Source of the DNA: an uncultured Aquabacterium sp.
GTDB lineage: Bacteria; Pseudomonadota; Gammaproteobacteria; Burkholderiales; Burkholderiaceae_C
Assembly (NCBI RefSeq): GCF_947366995.1
Contig: NZ_CANBCC010000023.1
Coordinates: forward strand, 1-51,637
Direction: 5' to 3'
DNA: 51,637 nucleotides
Shown here piece after piece: positions 25,186-34,813 of this stretch. A model generated the notes under the pieces. It had not been told where the DNA came from and ran no database searches. It saw nothing but the letters and a program-made list of their open reading frames with translations. The position numbers and the translations under genes are program-made. Numbering within the stretch: position 1 is the stretch's first letter; every line of letters begins with the position of its first letter.

Positions 25186-27213
25186 ATGTCTGTACCCTCC
25201 CTGAATCTCTCATCGCCGGTCCGGCTGAAGCTGGCGCTCACGGCCCTTGTCTGTGCTTGTCTGACCGCCTGTGGCGGTGGCGGGGGCGGGTCCGAAAGCA
25301 AGATCGCGTCGCCGCAACTGGCGGCCTCCGAAGCAGAGGTGAGCGTGGACGCCCAAGGTGTTGTCCTGGCTTCTTCGACGCTTTCCACCACGCGCACCTA
25401 TCTCAACAACATCACCACCACGACGGCCAATGCCGGCGAGGTGATGGATGACTTCAATGCGTACACCGCGCTCGACGGTGCGCTCGTCCCCAAGTGGCAG
25501 TTCTCGCTGGGCCCCGAGTTCACCGGCGCCATCGGCACGATGGCCATGAGCAGCACGCTCGAGAACCGCCATGCCGATGTCGTCGCCGACTTCGGTTGCA
25601 GCACGCTCGAAGTGATCGCCGCTCCGAAATGGAACTGCGGTCGTTATGTCTCCGGCACCCGCAACTTCAGCGTGCCGTTTGCCGTCACCGCACCGGACAG
25701 CACCCGCGTGCTCATGCGTGTGCGCCAGACGCAACCGCTGCTGGGCACGGGCATGCGCCTGCGTGACACCTCGGGGCAGACGCTGCAATACAGCTTCGCG
25801 TCTCAGACCATCGAGAGCGTGCAGGGCGACGGCTGGGCCCAGGTTTCCGTGCCCGTGCGGGCGCCTGCCAGCTACTGGGGGGGCGTGAACAACGGGGTGC
25901 TGCAGGGCGGCGTCAGTGGCGTGTCGCTCACGGTGGGCCAGCAGGCGCTGGTCGGTCCGCGCGGCACGGTGCAGTTCGATGATGTGCGCCTCGTGCGGAG
26001 CAACACTGTCGAGGTGGGCCTCACCGGGCAGGAGGCCGTGCTGTCCAAGGGCGTCGTGGCCCGCACCACCGACCGGATGGCCACCGGTGCATCGTTCTAT
26101 CGCATCTCCGACGCCAGCATGAAGCTGGCGTCCGAAGCGGGCTTCAACGTGATCCGCTTCGACCTGTTCTGGGACATGGTACAGAGCGGCGGCCGGTTCG
26201 ATTTCTCGATCTACGAGACCGCGCTCACCCGCCTGGCCAAGTACGGCATGAAGGCGCTGTTCATTCTCGACTACGGCCACCCCGACTTTGGCGGGGGCGC
26301 GCCCGTCACCGAGGCCAACCGCGCCGCCTACATCGAGTTTGCCCGTCAGGCCACCCGCTTCGCGATGGGCCGCAACGTGGTGGCGTTCGAGGTGTGGAAC
26401 GAGCCGGACAACGCCGTCTTCTGGCGCGATGGCGACCCCAAGACCTATGCCGCCCTGCTGGGTCCCACGGTCGCTGCCATCAAGGCCATCGACCCGAACC
26501 GCAAGGTGCTCAACGGCGGTCCGTCGTGGATCAATCTGCCCTACGTGCTGGAACTGGCCCGCACCGGCCAGCTGGCGAATGTGGACGGTTTCGCCATCCA
26601 CCCGTACCGCACCGGTGCGCCCGAAACCTTTGCCGGCGACCTCACGGCGCTGCGCTACCTGCTGAAGTCGCAAGGCGTCAACGCGCCGGTCTGGAGCACC
26701 GAATGGGGCTACTCGTCGGGCGGCCTGAATGCGGCCACGTTTGGCGATGGCCACGACATCCGTGCCCGTACCTGGCAGGCGCGCATGGTGCTGCGGACCA
26801 TGCTCACGCAGATCTCGATGAACTTGCCGATGATGATGACCTTCGAGCTGCTGGACCGGGGCAACGACCCGGCCAACCCCGAGTACAACTACGGCATGCT
26901 GACGCCAAGTCTCACACCCAAGCCGGCTTATGTTGCGGCAAAGCAGCTGCAGACCATGACCGGAAGTAAGGATTACCGGGGGGTTGTGACCGGCTTGCCC
27001 GCCCGCGTCCACGGGCTCAAGTGGGAGGGCGATGGCAAGGTGGTCTACGCGGTGTGGCTCGACTCGAACCAGATCAGCGCGCAGGTTTCGGTGCCCGCCA
27101 CCGCCCAGGTCATCGCCTGGGACGGCAGCCTGCCGACGACCGCTGCGGGCAGCTCGAACACCCGCCAGCTGACCCTCACGCACGACATGGGGCCTGTCTA
27201 CATCGCCTTCTGA
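25186..27213 (+). CDS. Lipoprotein glycoside hydrolase, clan GH-A type (PslG/GH39-like)
   Basis: A 675-aa lipoprotein; start at the ATG at 25186, lipobox L-T-A-C29 followed by six Gly. Residues about 80-290 form a beta-rich domain (FDDVRLV suggests a carbohydrate-binding-like sandwich); residues about 300-590 are a TIM-barrel hydrolase with acid/base E406 in FEVWNEPDN and nucleophile E506 in WSTEWGYSS. It should cleave a polysaccharide, most likely the EPS made here, from the outer membrane or periplasm. Stands alone on the plus strand, converging on the Wzy-like gene with only four bases between. Exact GH family not certain. Confidence 0.86.
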   Translation: MSVPSLNLSSPVRLKLALTALVCACLTACGGGGGGSESKIASPQLAASEAEVSVDAQGVVLASSTLSTTRTYLNNITTTTANAGEVMDDFNAYTALDGALVPKWQFSLGPEFTGAIGTMAMSSTLENRHADVVADFGCSTLEVIAAPKWNCGRYVSGTRNFSVPFAVTAPDSTRVLMRVRQTQPLLGTGMRLRDTSGQTLQYSFASQTIESVQGDGWAQVSVPVRAPASYWGGVNNGVLQGGVSGVSLTVGQQALVGPRGTVQFDDVRLVRSNTVEVGLTGQEAVLSKGVVARTTDRMATGASFYRISDASMKLASEAGFNVIRFDLFWDMVQSGGRFDFSIYETALTRLAKYGMKALFILDYGHPDFGGGAPVTEANRAAYIEFARQATRFAMGRNVVAFEVWNEPDNAVFWRDGDPKTYAALLGPTVAAIKAIDPNRKVLNGGPSWINLPYVLELARTGQLANVDGFAIHPYRTGAPETFAGDLTALRYLLKSQGVNAPVWSTEWGYSSGGLNAATFGDGHDIRARTWQARMVLRTMLTQISMNLPMMMTFELLDRGNDPANPEYNYGMLTPSLTPKPAYVAAKQLQTMTGSKDYRGVVTGLPARVHGLKWEGDGKVVYAVWLDSNQISAQVSVPATAQVIAWDGSLPTTAAGSSNTRQLTLTHDMGPVYIAF

Positions 27214-27217
27214 GCAA

Positions 27218-28573
27218 TCAGGGCTGCCGTTTCGGAACATACGCAAGCGCGGCCATGATGTAGAAGAGGAAGCCCAGGTCGTAGACCAGTGCAATCAGGG
27301 AGGCGGAGACCAGCGTCGCGAACACCGCGCGGCGCGCCCCGATCGCTATGACCCGGTCGGTCGACGCCAGATGCTCGGGAATCCGGCCGAACAGGATGGG
27401 CGTGACGAAGAAGACGAACAGCACGGCCCCCACCCATCCCAGGTTCGACAGCACGACCAGCGCAAAGCTGGATGCCCGGCAGCATCCCAGCCCTGCGCCC
27501 AGCCCGAATGACTCGACGAACGTCTGCAGGGCCTGGGCGTTCAGTGCGCCGCGGATGGCCCCGGAGTCGGAAGTGAGCTTCTGACCGATCACCACCGAGA
27601 AAAAGTCGCTGACGGCGTCCAGTGCCGGCGGCACGAACAACAGCACCCCCACGGCCAGCACCAGGCCGCTGCCGGTCAGTTTGAGATACAGGCTGTAGGG
27701 GCCGATCTGCCCCACGCGCATCAAGCGCAGGAAGGTGTAGAGCAAGGCCACCGTCGTGCAGATGGCGAGGCTGACATAGGCGGTCCCGGAGGTGGACAGC
27801 AGCAACAGCAACAGGTTGGCCAGCGTCAGCGTGCGCGCCCAGCCGCGCAGCACGCCGTGCATCCACAGCGTGTGGGTGAACGCCACCAGCGCCAGGGTGT
27901 ACTGCGAGAACATCGACGTCTCAGGAAAGGTGCCCGTGATGCGCATCAGGCCGGCCACCTCGCCACCCATCATCGCGTAGTTCGCATTCTTGAGGTAGGC
28001 CAGAATCGGAACCAGCCCCAGCTGGTACTGCGCCATTTCGAGCAAGGCGGCCACCACGTTGAGCCCGGCAGCCCACAAGACCGCGCGCGCCGCAGCCAGG
28101 CCGGCTCCGGGTCGGGTCAGCAGGGTGCGAGTCATCACGAAGGTCATCAAGGCCAGGAACGCATACATGGCCTGCGTGATGTTCATTGACACCGGCCCTA
28201 GCGGGCCGACCAGATACGCGCCGCCGCTCTCGCTGCGGTCGAAGCCTGCCACCATCAACTGGCCCTGCAGCAGCCGCGGCATGACGAAGGCCGTCGCCAT
28301 GGCCCACACCGTGAGCAGCAGCAGCCAGAACGTCGGGGTGGCGAACTCGACGGGACGCAGGAAGCCGCGCAGCCCTTCACGTCGCATCAGGTTGAGGCCG
28401 GTGAAGCCCTGGGCCAGCATGGCGGGTGTCACGTTGGCGCCGCCCAGCGCCGTGGCAAAGGCCACCGCCGTGCCGCCGAACAGCGTCGCGATCACCGCCA
28501 TGTACAGGATGCCCTGTCCGCTGACGAACAGGCCCACGAGGAACATCAACAGACCATAAAGGGTCGGGACCAT
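27218..28573 (-). CDS. Wzy-like polysaccharide polymerase/O-antigen ligase-type membrane protein
   Basis: A 451-aa protein with about 11 membrane segments and a large central loop (MMGGEVAGLMRITGTFPETS), in the layout of O-antigen ligase/Wzy proteins, including STSGTAYVSLA and GLGAGLGCCRASS. It would polymerise repeat units on the periplasmic face. Last gene of the operon with EpsF/EpsG; four bases after the glycosidase gene at 28577. Sequence similarity in this group is low, so the call rests on topology and context. A double Cys (GCCRAS) is odd but of unknown meaning. Confidence 0.8.
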   Translation of the reverse strand: MVPTLYGLLMFLVGLFVSGQGILYMAVIATLFGGTAVAFATALGGANVTPAMLAQGFTGLNLMRREGLRGFLRPVEFATPTFWLLLLTVWAMATAFVMPRLLQGQLMVAGFDRSESGGAYLVGPLGPVSMNITQAMYAFLALMTFVMTRTLLTRPGAGLAAARAVLWAAGLNVVAALLEMAQYQLGLVPILAYLKNANYAMMGGEVAGLMRITGTFPETSMFSQYTLALVAFTHTLWMHGVLRGWARTLTLANLLLLLLSTSGTAYVSLAICTTVALLYTFLRLMRVGQIGPYSLYLKLTGSGLVLAVGVLLFVPPALDAVSDFFSVVIGQKLTSDSGAIRGALNAQALQTFVESFGLGAGLGCCRASSFALVVLSNLGWVGAVLFVFFVTPILFGRIPEHLASTDRVIAIGARRAVFATLVSASLIALVYDLGFLFYIMAALAYVPKRQP

Positions 28574-28576
28574 GCG

Positions 28577-29965
28577 TCAGTCTCCCGCGCGCGGAGGCCA
28601 GCGCGGCGTGCCGCCTGCCCCCAACTCGATGTAGATCGGGGCGGCCCCCAACTCGGCTTGCCGAACGTCCTCCCTGGCGTCCAACTTCACTGGCTCGCCG
28701 TAGGCATCCAGGATGCGTGTGGCGGACCACGCGGGGTCCAGCGGCAGCGTGCGTGACGCGTTGTCGGCGCTCCACACCATCAGCGTGCGACGGCTTCCGT
28801 GCTCGAACAGATAGGCCTGCGTGCCGCGGGTCTGCTGGCCCCCGGGGCTGAGTCGTCGCGTCAGCCGCAGGTCACCGACGATGCGGCTCATGGCCACGTA
28901 GGTCCTGAAGGCCGGTCGTTGCCGCCCCGCGCGGTCGATCAGGCCATACGCTCCGTCGTTCGCGTCCTGCATGCTGAACCAGCACAACACCTTCACACCG
29001 GCCGCTTCGGCCAGCACATAGGCGCGCGGCAGGAAGGCCGCCACCAGTTCTTCGGTGACGCGCCCGCCTGCAAAGCGGCCGTCCACCTTGAAGCCCCATT
29101 CCGTGATCCAGACCTCGGGCTCCACGCCGGTGTGCTTGCGGGTGTGGCGCTTGAGGCGGTCGATCGCGGTGGCGAAGGCACGGTCGCGGTCCACCAATTG
29201 AAATGGCCGGGCCCATTCGCTGTCGGCGTACGGCGCGACCACTTCGGGGCCGGACGAGCTCTCGTTCGCATACGCATGCAGCCCGATGCCCTTGAAACCT
29301 TGCGGCAGCCGCGGGTGCTGCGCAAACCAGTAGTGGTTCACCAGCACGTCCTCGCTGGTGATCACCGGCGTGCCGGGCGCCTTTTTCTGCACGTGCTCGC
29401 TCACGGCGCGCAGCATGTCCACATAGTGGTCCACCCAGGGTGAAGGCGGTCGCCCGTTCCAGGCCCCGCCCACCATCTTCAGGATCTGGAAGTTGTGCGG
29501 TTCATTCCACACCTGGACGGCGAAGTCGACCCCAGCCGCTTTCAGCAGGCCCGTGACATGGGCTGCATAACGCCCCAGCGCCTCGGGGTCGATCGGTGCG
29601 CGGGGGGCCTCCTTGGTGGCGGGGTAGGCCTTGCCGTTGGCATAGCCCAGCATGTAGATCACCCCGATGCCCTGCTGCCGATAGCGCTGCAGTCGTTGCG
29701 AGAAGGCGGGTGGAAACGGCTTGTACTCGCCTGCGCGAGGCTCCATGTCGACCCATTGCACGGCGTCTCGAACCCAACGCACGCCCAGTTCGGGCAGCAG
29801 GTCGAGCTGCGCCATCGGCTGGCCCTGGTCGAACTTGACCACCAGCCCGAAGCCGGCGCGCATCGGGCGATCAGACAGCGCTGGCGCAGCGTGGGCCGGC
29901 AAGCCCATCTGGATGCAGGCGAGGCACAGCCACAGTCGCAACCAGAGCGAGCGGATGAGGGGCAC
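28577..29965 (-). CDS. Secreted glycoside hydrolase, clan GH-A type (PslG-like)
   Basis: A 462-aa protein. I chose the GTG start at 29965 (VPLIRSLWLRLWLCLACIQM), which yields a clean signal peptide ending LPAHA and avoids the overlap with epsG that the longer frame (to 30022) would have. TIM-barrel motifs: acid/base E155 in VQVWNEPHN, nucleophile E289 in VWITEWGF, with YANESSSG between. C-terminal beta-domain. Periplasmic endoglycosidases of this kind (PslG) sit in EPS operons and cut the polymer. It follows epsG by 10 bases and precedes the polymerase by 3. Together with 25186-27213 this is the second such enzyme. Confidence 0.86.
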   Translation of the reverse strand: MPLIRSLWLRLWLCLACIQMGLPAHAAPALSDRPMRAGFGLVVKFDQGQPMAQLDLLPELGVRWVRDAVQWVDMEPRAGEYKPFPPAFSQRLQRYRQQGIGVIYMLGYANGKAYPATKEAPRAPIDPEALGRYAAHVTGLLKAAGVDFAVQVWNEPHNFQILKMVGGAWNGRPPSPWVDHYVDMLRAVSEHVQKKAPGTPVITSEDVLVNHYWFAQHPRLPQGFKGIGLHAYANESSSGPEVVAPYADSEWARPFQLVDRDRAFATAIDRLKRHTRKHTGVEPEVWITEWGFKVDGRFAGGRVTEELVAAFLPRAYVLAEAAGVKVLCWFSMQDANDGAYGLIDRAGRQRPAFRTYVAMSRIVGDLRLTRRLSPGGQQTRGTQAYLFEHGSRRTLMVWSADNASRTLPLDPAWSATRILDAYGEPVKLDAREDVRQAELGAAPIYIELGAGGTPRWPPRAGD

Positions 29966-29975
29966 GCGCGGTGTC

Positions 29976-30845
29976 TCAGCGCCGACCGTGGTCGTTGAAC
30001 AGCACGCCACTGAAGACCTCACACGATTTCTGCAGGCTTTCCACCAGCGCCTTGGTGGTGGACACCGCGCTCACGCCCCGGCGCGCCACCATCAGCGCTG
30101 CGCCGCATTTCTCTGCAATCACGCGGGCGTCGGCGCCGTGTGCAGCGGCTGGTGTGTCGACGATCACGTGGTCGAACTGGGTCAGCACTTCCTGCATGAG
30201 CCCGTCGAACGGATGTCCTTGCACGAGCTCCAGCGGGTTGGGCGGTGTGACGCCGGCGGGCAGCAGGAACAGATTGGGCAAGGAGGGCAGGGGACGCAGC
30301 ACATCCACTTCGCCTCGGCCGGCCAGGGTCGAGCTCAGCCCCACCACGTCGTTTGGCGTGCCGAACAGCGACTGCAATCGGCTGGTGCGCAAGTCGGCGT
30401 CGATCAACAGCGTGCGGCCCGGCAGCTGGCTGAAAGACGCCGCCAAGTTGGCGGCGAAGAACGTCTTGCCGTCGCCCATGTTGGTGCTGCACACCGCCAG
30501 TGCCAGACGGCGGGCAGGGCGAGGTGCAAACACCGTGGACAGCAGGCGAGACCGCATGTCGCGAAAGAACTCTGCCGCCGCCTCGAAGGGCCGCGTGGCC
30601 ACCACCAGCTCGGGCGCCAGTGTCTGGGGTTCCCGCCCCTCGTAGGGGTAGTTGAACTGCACCGACAGCGCCCAGGCGACGTCTTCCGGCCGCGCCAGGC
30701 GCAGGGCCACAGCCGCCTCCCCGAATTTCACACCGTGCTTCTTCTGGTACTGCACGATGGTTTCGATCTGCGCCGCATCCAGGCTGTTGATGCGGGCAAT
30801 GATGTCGCCGATGGTCTGCGTCGGCATATCCGCGAGGTTCGTCAT
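29976..30845 (-). CDS. epsG: Chain-length determinant tyrosine-kinase-like protein EpsG
   Basis: A 289-aa cytoplasmic P-loop ATPase that partners EpsF in chain-length control. The first 80 residues resemble the MshEN/GspE N-terminal fold (EIGDIIARIN-like helices, KKHGVKFGEAAVAL), then Walker A STNMGDGKTF (120-129), Walker A' LLIDADLR (146-153) and Walker B HVIVDTP (226-232). The C-terminus ends NDHGRR without a Tyr cluster, so classic autophosphorylation on terminal tyrosines is not expected. It follows epsF by 15 bases. The start could also be the Met at residue 7. Confidence 0.9.
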   Translation of the reverse strand: MTNLADMPTQTIGDIIARINSLDAAQIETIVQYQKKHGVKFGEAAVALRLARPEDVAWALSVQFNYPYEGREPQTLAPELVVATRPFEAAAEFFRDMRSRLLSTVFAPRPARRLALAVCSTNMGDGKTFFAANLAASFSQLPGRTLLIDADLRTSRLQSLFGTPNDVVGLSSTLAGRGEVDVLRPLPSLPNLFLLPAGVTPPNPLELVQGHPFDGLMQEVLTQFDHVIVDTPAAAHGADARVIAEKCGAALMVARRGVSAVSTTKALVESLQKSCEVFSGVLFNDHGRR

Positions 30846-30860
30846 GGTGAGGCCAGGGTG

Positions 30861-32276
30861 TTACACAGAGGGGCTGGGCAGCCGGACCGAGGTCTTGCTG
30901 CCGGGCAGGGGGAGAAAGCGCATGGGCAGGGCCTTGCTTGCGCGGGTCAGCGCCTCGGGCATGCTGCCCAGGCTCGTTGCCCCGACCAGCTCTCTCAGGT
31001 CCTGATCCACCCGCACGCGGCGGTCGCGCAGTTCACGCACCACGGCGATGCCGATGCCCACGAACAGGCCGACGAAGAGGGCCTGCAACAGGTAAAGCAG
31101 CTTGCGCGGCGACGAATGGCGGTAGGGTGCGGTCGCGTACTTGAGCACGGCGACGTTGGTCTGATCCAGCCGGCTCTCCAGGCTGCTTTGCTGCACGCGG
31201 GCCTGGATGGCGTCGAAGCCCCGCTGGGCGCTGGCCACATCGTTGGCCAGCAGCATGGCCTCATCGCGGGTGGCCTTCAGCTTGAGCACTTTGTCGCGCT
31301 GGGCGTCCAGCAGCGCGCGCGTCTGGGCTTCACGCTGCATCGCGATCTGTGCGGACACCCCGCTGGTGCGCCCCACCGCGGCCGACTCCGCCTGGATGCG
31401 CGCCTTCAGCTCGTCAATGCCGGCCCTCAGTCGGCCCATCGCGGGGTGGTTGTCCGCGTAGCGGTCGCCTTCTTCCTTCAGCCGGGCTTCCTGCCGCGCC
31501 AGGTCGGCCTTCAGGCCCATGATGACGGCGCTGTTCATCGCATCCGGGCTGTTGATGCCGGCCTGCGACTTGCGGCTGACCGCATCGGCCGTCACGGCCT
31601 GCAAGGTCACCAGCTGCGCCGAGAGCTCACCTAACCGGGCCGTTTCCACGTCGATGCGCTCGTCCGTGGCCACGATGCCCTTCTGCTGCTGGAAGGCCGA
31701 CAGCTTGCGCTGCGCCGTCTCGAGCGCCTCGCGCGCCTGGGCCAGCTGGTCCGTGAACATCGACGAATACTGCTTCGCCGGCGACACCCGCAGCTCCAGG
31801 TTCACGTCCACATAGCCCTTGATGAACTCGTTGACCAGCGCCGCGGCAAAGTTCGGGTCCGATGCCACATAGCTGATGCCGATCACGTTCGAATTGCGCT
31901 CGGGTTTGACCTCCAGCGAATTCAGCAGGCTTTCCGCAATCCAGGTTTCGAAATCCCCCCGGCCCTCGGTGGCCTCCTGCCAGCTGGCGCGCAGCATCTG
32001 ACTTTCATGCAGCTTCAGGTTGCGGATCACGCGCTTCGCCACGCGGTCGCTGCGCACGATGTCGACTTGCGTCGACAGGTACTGGCTTGTTTGCGGCATC
32101 AGGGTCCCGTTGATGGGGTCTGGCGTGCGGCTTTCGACCACCACGCTGCCTTCGGCCGTGTACTTCTTCGGCAGCAGGAACGCCAGCAGCATCGCCACCG
32201 TGACGAGGAACACCAGCGTGAAGACGGGCGCCTTCCAGCGCGCACGCAGGATGGCAAGAAACTGGGCAAAACTCAT
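30861..32276 (-). CDS. epsF: Chain-length determinant protein EpsF (Wzz family)
   Basis: A 471-aa polysaccharide co-polymerase. Two membrane segments: near residues 16-36 (FTLVFLVTVAMLLAFLLP) and about 397-420 (LLYLLQALFVGLFVGIGIA); between them a long periplasmic coiled-coil region (about 150-390). The Wzz domain near the N-terminus (YTAEGSVVV, DPINGTLMPQ) is clear. It controls polymer length together with EpsG, whose gene follows. Gap to the GT gene 32296 is 19 bases. The match to the EpsF rather than ExoP type rests on separation from the kinase. Confidence 0.92.
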   Translation of the reverse strand: MSFAQFLAILRARWKAPVFTLVFLVTVAMLLAFLLPKKYTAEGSVVVESRTPDPINGTLMPQTSQYLSTQVDIVRSDRVAKRVIRNLKLHESQMLRASWQEATEGRGDFETWIAESLLNSLEVKPERNSNVIGISYVASDPNFAAALVNEFIKGYVDVNLELRVSPAKQYSSMFTDQLAQAREALETAQRKLSAFQQQKGIVATDERIDVETARLGELSAQLVTLQAVTADAVSRKSQAGINSPDAMNSAVIMGLKADLARQEARLKEEGDRYADNHPAMGRLRAGIDELKARIQAESAAVGRTSGVSAQIAMQREAQTRALLDAQRDKVLKLKATRDEAMLLANDVASAQRGFDAIQARVQQSSLESRLDQTNVAVLKYATAPYRHSSPRKLLYLLQALFVGLFVGIGIAVVRELRDRRVRVDQDLRELVGATSLGSMPEALTRASKALPMRFLPLPGSKTSVRLPSPSV

Positions 32277-32295
32277 GGTTCACCTTCTCATCGGT

Positions 32296-33498
32296 TCAAT
32301 AGCCAAACTCACGGATCGCACCGTTGACGGCCTGCGACATCGATTGCCGGAACGTCTCGGTCGAGAAGCGCAGCGCGTTGTCGCGGCAGTCCACCGGCCG
32401 GATCTCATCCGAGATGGATTCGAAGCGCCGCACGGCCGCGGCAATGCTCTCGGGCGTCTGCTCATGAAAGAAGACGCCGGTCGGGCGGGGGCACTCACCC
32501 ACCGCCAGCACCGTTTCCAGCGTGCCGCCACGGCCATAGGCGATCACGGGCGTGCCACAGGCCTGTGCCTCCACTGGCGTGATGCCGAAGTCCTCTTCTG
32601 CGGCAAACACGAAGGCCCGCGCGTTCTGCATATGCGCGCGCAGCACGTCACCGGGCTGGTGCCCCATCACCTCGACGTTCGGGCCGGCCACCTCGCGCAG
32701 CCGGGCCATGTCCGGCCCGTCACCGATCACCACCAGCTTGCGGTCCGGCAGCAGGCGGAAGGCCTCGGCAATGACTGGAATCATCTTGTAGGGAACCAGC
32801 CGGGATGCCGTCACATAGAAGTCCTGCTTGCGCGTCACCAGCGAGAAGCCCGACGTGTCCACCGGAGGGTAGATCACCTCGGCCTCGCGCCCGTAGCACT
32901 TCTCGATGCGTCGCGCGATGTAGCGCGAGTTGGCCAGCATCACGTCCACGTTCGGTGCGGTCCGCACATCCCACAGCCGCATGTAGTGCAGGATGGCCCG
33001 CACCAGCATCGACTTGAAACCTTGCTGCAGATGGGCCTCACGCAGATACTGATGCTGCAGGTCCCACGCGTAGCGGATGGGCGAGTGCACATAGCTCACA
33101 TGCAGCTGGTTGCCCGACGTGATCACGCCCTTCGCCACGGCGTAGCTCGACGACATCACGATGTCGTACGACGAGAGGTCGAACTGCTCGATGGCCATGG
33201 GCATCAACGGCAGGTAGTGCCGGAAACGCTTGCGAGAACCAGGCAGACGTTGGATGAACGACGTGTGCACCGTGCTGTCACCCAGAAAGCCGCGGTGCTG
33301 GTCGGGCAGGAAGTCCACCAGCGTGAACACATCTGCTCCCGGCCACATCTTCAACAACTGCTCGAGCACCCGCTCTGCGCCGGCATAGACCTCCAGCCAG
33401 TCGTGCACGATCGCCACCCGGGGGGCTTTGCCCGCCAGGGGGCGCACGCGGGGGGCTGGTCGCTCCACCAGCACTGCGCGTCTGATCTGCGCTGTCAT
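32296..33498 (-). CDS. Glycosyltransferase family 4
   Basis: A 400-aa GT-B enzyme. Start at the ATG at 33498, which overlaps the previous stop (ATGA) and has GGAGA upstream; the frame to 33639 is not used. Contains VAIVHDWLEVYAGAERVLEQ in the N-terminal domain, YVTASRLVPYKM, and the donor-site E-x7-E in EEDFGITPVEAQACGTPV. The pattern (HDWL, GGAER) is typical of mannosyl-type GT4 enzymes in EPS operons. Follows the GT4 gene 33495-34601 and precedes epsF. Confidence 0.92.
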   Translation of the reverse strand: MTAQIRRAVLVERPAPRVRPLAGKAPRVAIVHDWLEVYAGAERVLEQLLKMWPGADVFTLVDFLPDQHRGFLGDSTVHTSFIQRLPGSRKRFRHYLPLMPMAIEQFDLSSYDIVMSSSYAVAKGVITSGNQLHVSYVHSPIRYAWDLQHQYLREAHLQQGFKSMLVRAILHYMRLWDVRTAPNVDVMLANSRYIARRIEKCYGREAEVIYPPVDTSGFSLVTRKQDFYVTASRLVPYKMIPVIAEAFRLLPDRKLVVIGDGPDMARLREVAGPNVEVMGHQPGDVLRAHMQNARAFVFAAEEDFGITPVEAQACGTPVIAYGRGGTLETVLAVGECPRPTGVFFHEQTPESIAAAVRRFESISDEIRPVDCRDNALRFSTETFRQSMSQAVNGAIREFGY

Positions 33499-34601
33499 GC
33501 CATCTCCTTCAGATGATGGGCAAGCGCCTGTGCAGCACGTTGCCAACTCCATTCCTTGCTGCGTGCCAGACTGCGTGCACCCAGGTCCTGTCGGCCTGCC
33601 TGGCCCGACTTCATCACCTGATCCAACGCCCGAACGCAAGCGTCCGGGTCATGCGGGTCGAAATACACGGCGGCATCGCCGCACACCTCGGGCATTGAGG
33701 CCGCGTGCGACGACACCACCGGGCACCCCAGCGTCATGGCTTCCAGCGGAGGAAGCCCGAATCCCTCGTACACCGACGGGAACACGAAGACGGCTGCGTG
33801 CTGATACAGGCTGTTCAACTCGCCGTCCGACACGTAGCCCACCCGTTTGATGAAGGGCGGCAGCGACTGCTCGGAGCGAGAGAACACGGCATGGTTCAAG
33901 CCGCCTGCGATGACAACGTCGAAGTCAGGCCGCTGCAAGCGCAGCATGGCCTGCGCCACGACAGCAAAATTCTTGCCCAGGTGGTTGCTGCTCACGGCGA
34001 GCACGTACGGCCGCTGGCGAAGTCCGTGGCGATCCAGTACGCCGTCGTCGGGCGTCACGCGCAGCATGTGGTCGCCGCCCGCTGCCAGCACACCAATGCG
34101 CTCTGCCGGCACATTGAGATGACGAGCCAACTCCTGCTGCGAGAACGCCGACACCGTGAGGATGCGCGCGGCGGAATGTGCCAGTAAACGATGCAGAACC
34201 CGGTAAGCCAGGCGAAAACGCCAGCTGTAGGCCTGCGGCAGCGCGAACACGGCGGCGTCGTGGATGACCACCAGCTGCCCGGTGCGTCGCAGCGGCGCCG
34301 TGTTGCACAGGTTCAGCAACGGCAACTCGGGCCGGAAGCGCGCCAGCTCCATCTGTTCCCAGGCGTGGCCCTGGCGTCGACCCACCTGCACCACCCGGCC
34401 ATGCTTGAGCCCCAGCTTGTCCGGCACGCCTTGCGGCACGGCCACCAGCAACTCGGTGTGAGGCAGCGCGTGCGGCATGGCCTGGTCCAGCGCGCGCAGC
34501 GTTTCGTGGGCAAACCGCTCCACACCGGTCACGGGCCGGCCCATGAAGCGCCCGTTGACAACAAAAGTACGACGGTGAGGGAGAACACTCATGCGATTCA
34601 T
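33495..34601 (-). CDS. Glycosyltransferase family 4
   Basis: A 368-aa GT4 enzyme and first gene of the epsFG operon. Starts at 34601 (ATG) or three bases upstream (TTG, better spaced to AGGA); MSVLPHRRTF at 34592 is another choice. Motifs: VNGRFMGRPVTGVERFAHE at the N-terminus, ILTVSAFSQQELARHL, and the donor motif YEGFGLPPLEAMTLGCPVV. Overlaps the next gene by four bases. Divergent from the nucleotidyltransferase at 34814; the 212-base gap should hold both promoters and contains a GCCCCC/GGGGGC stem-loop near 34628-34646. Confidence 0.92.
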   Translation of the reverse strand: MNRMSVLPHRRTFVVNGRFMGRPVTGVERFAHETLRALDQAMPHALPHTELLVAVPQGVPDKLGLKHGRVVQVGRRQGHAWEQMELARFRPELPLLNLCNTAPLRRTGQLVVIHDAAVFALPQAYSWRFRLAYRVLHRLLAHSAARILTVSAFSQQELARHLNVPAERIGVLAAGGDHMLRVTPDDGVLDRHGLRQRPYVLAVSSNHLGKNFAVVAQAMLRLQRPDFDVVIAGGLNHAVFSRSEQSLPPFIKRVGYVSDGELNSLYQHAAVFVFPSVYEGFGLPPLEAMTLGCPVVSSHAASMPEVCGDAAVYFDPHDPDACVRALDQVMKSGQAGRQDLGARSLARSKEWSWQRAAQALAHHLKEMA

Positions 34602-34813
34602 CAAATCACACCGTCCTCTCGCCGCCGCCCCCTCAGAGCGGGGGCTGAAGGGGCTTCATTAGCGCCCGCTCACAAATGCAATCACCCGTTCACCCGGTCC
34701 CACGTTTGGCTACTCGTCGCTGTGGCGTGCTGGTGGCATGATGCGTGCATGGCCTCGCCGTGGCCCGCGCCCGGTTGCGGCAGGGCCGTTCATACAAGAC
34801 TGAAAGCAGCGTC

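Noticed and set aside
25210-27294. A 694-aa minus-strand open frame opposite the lipoprotein glycosidase
   Set aside because: Composition-driven mirror frame (His/Arg/Val-rich) with no motif; the plus-strand frame has a lipobox and catalytic glutamates.
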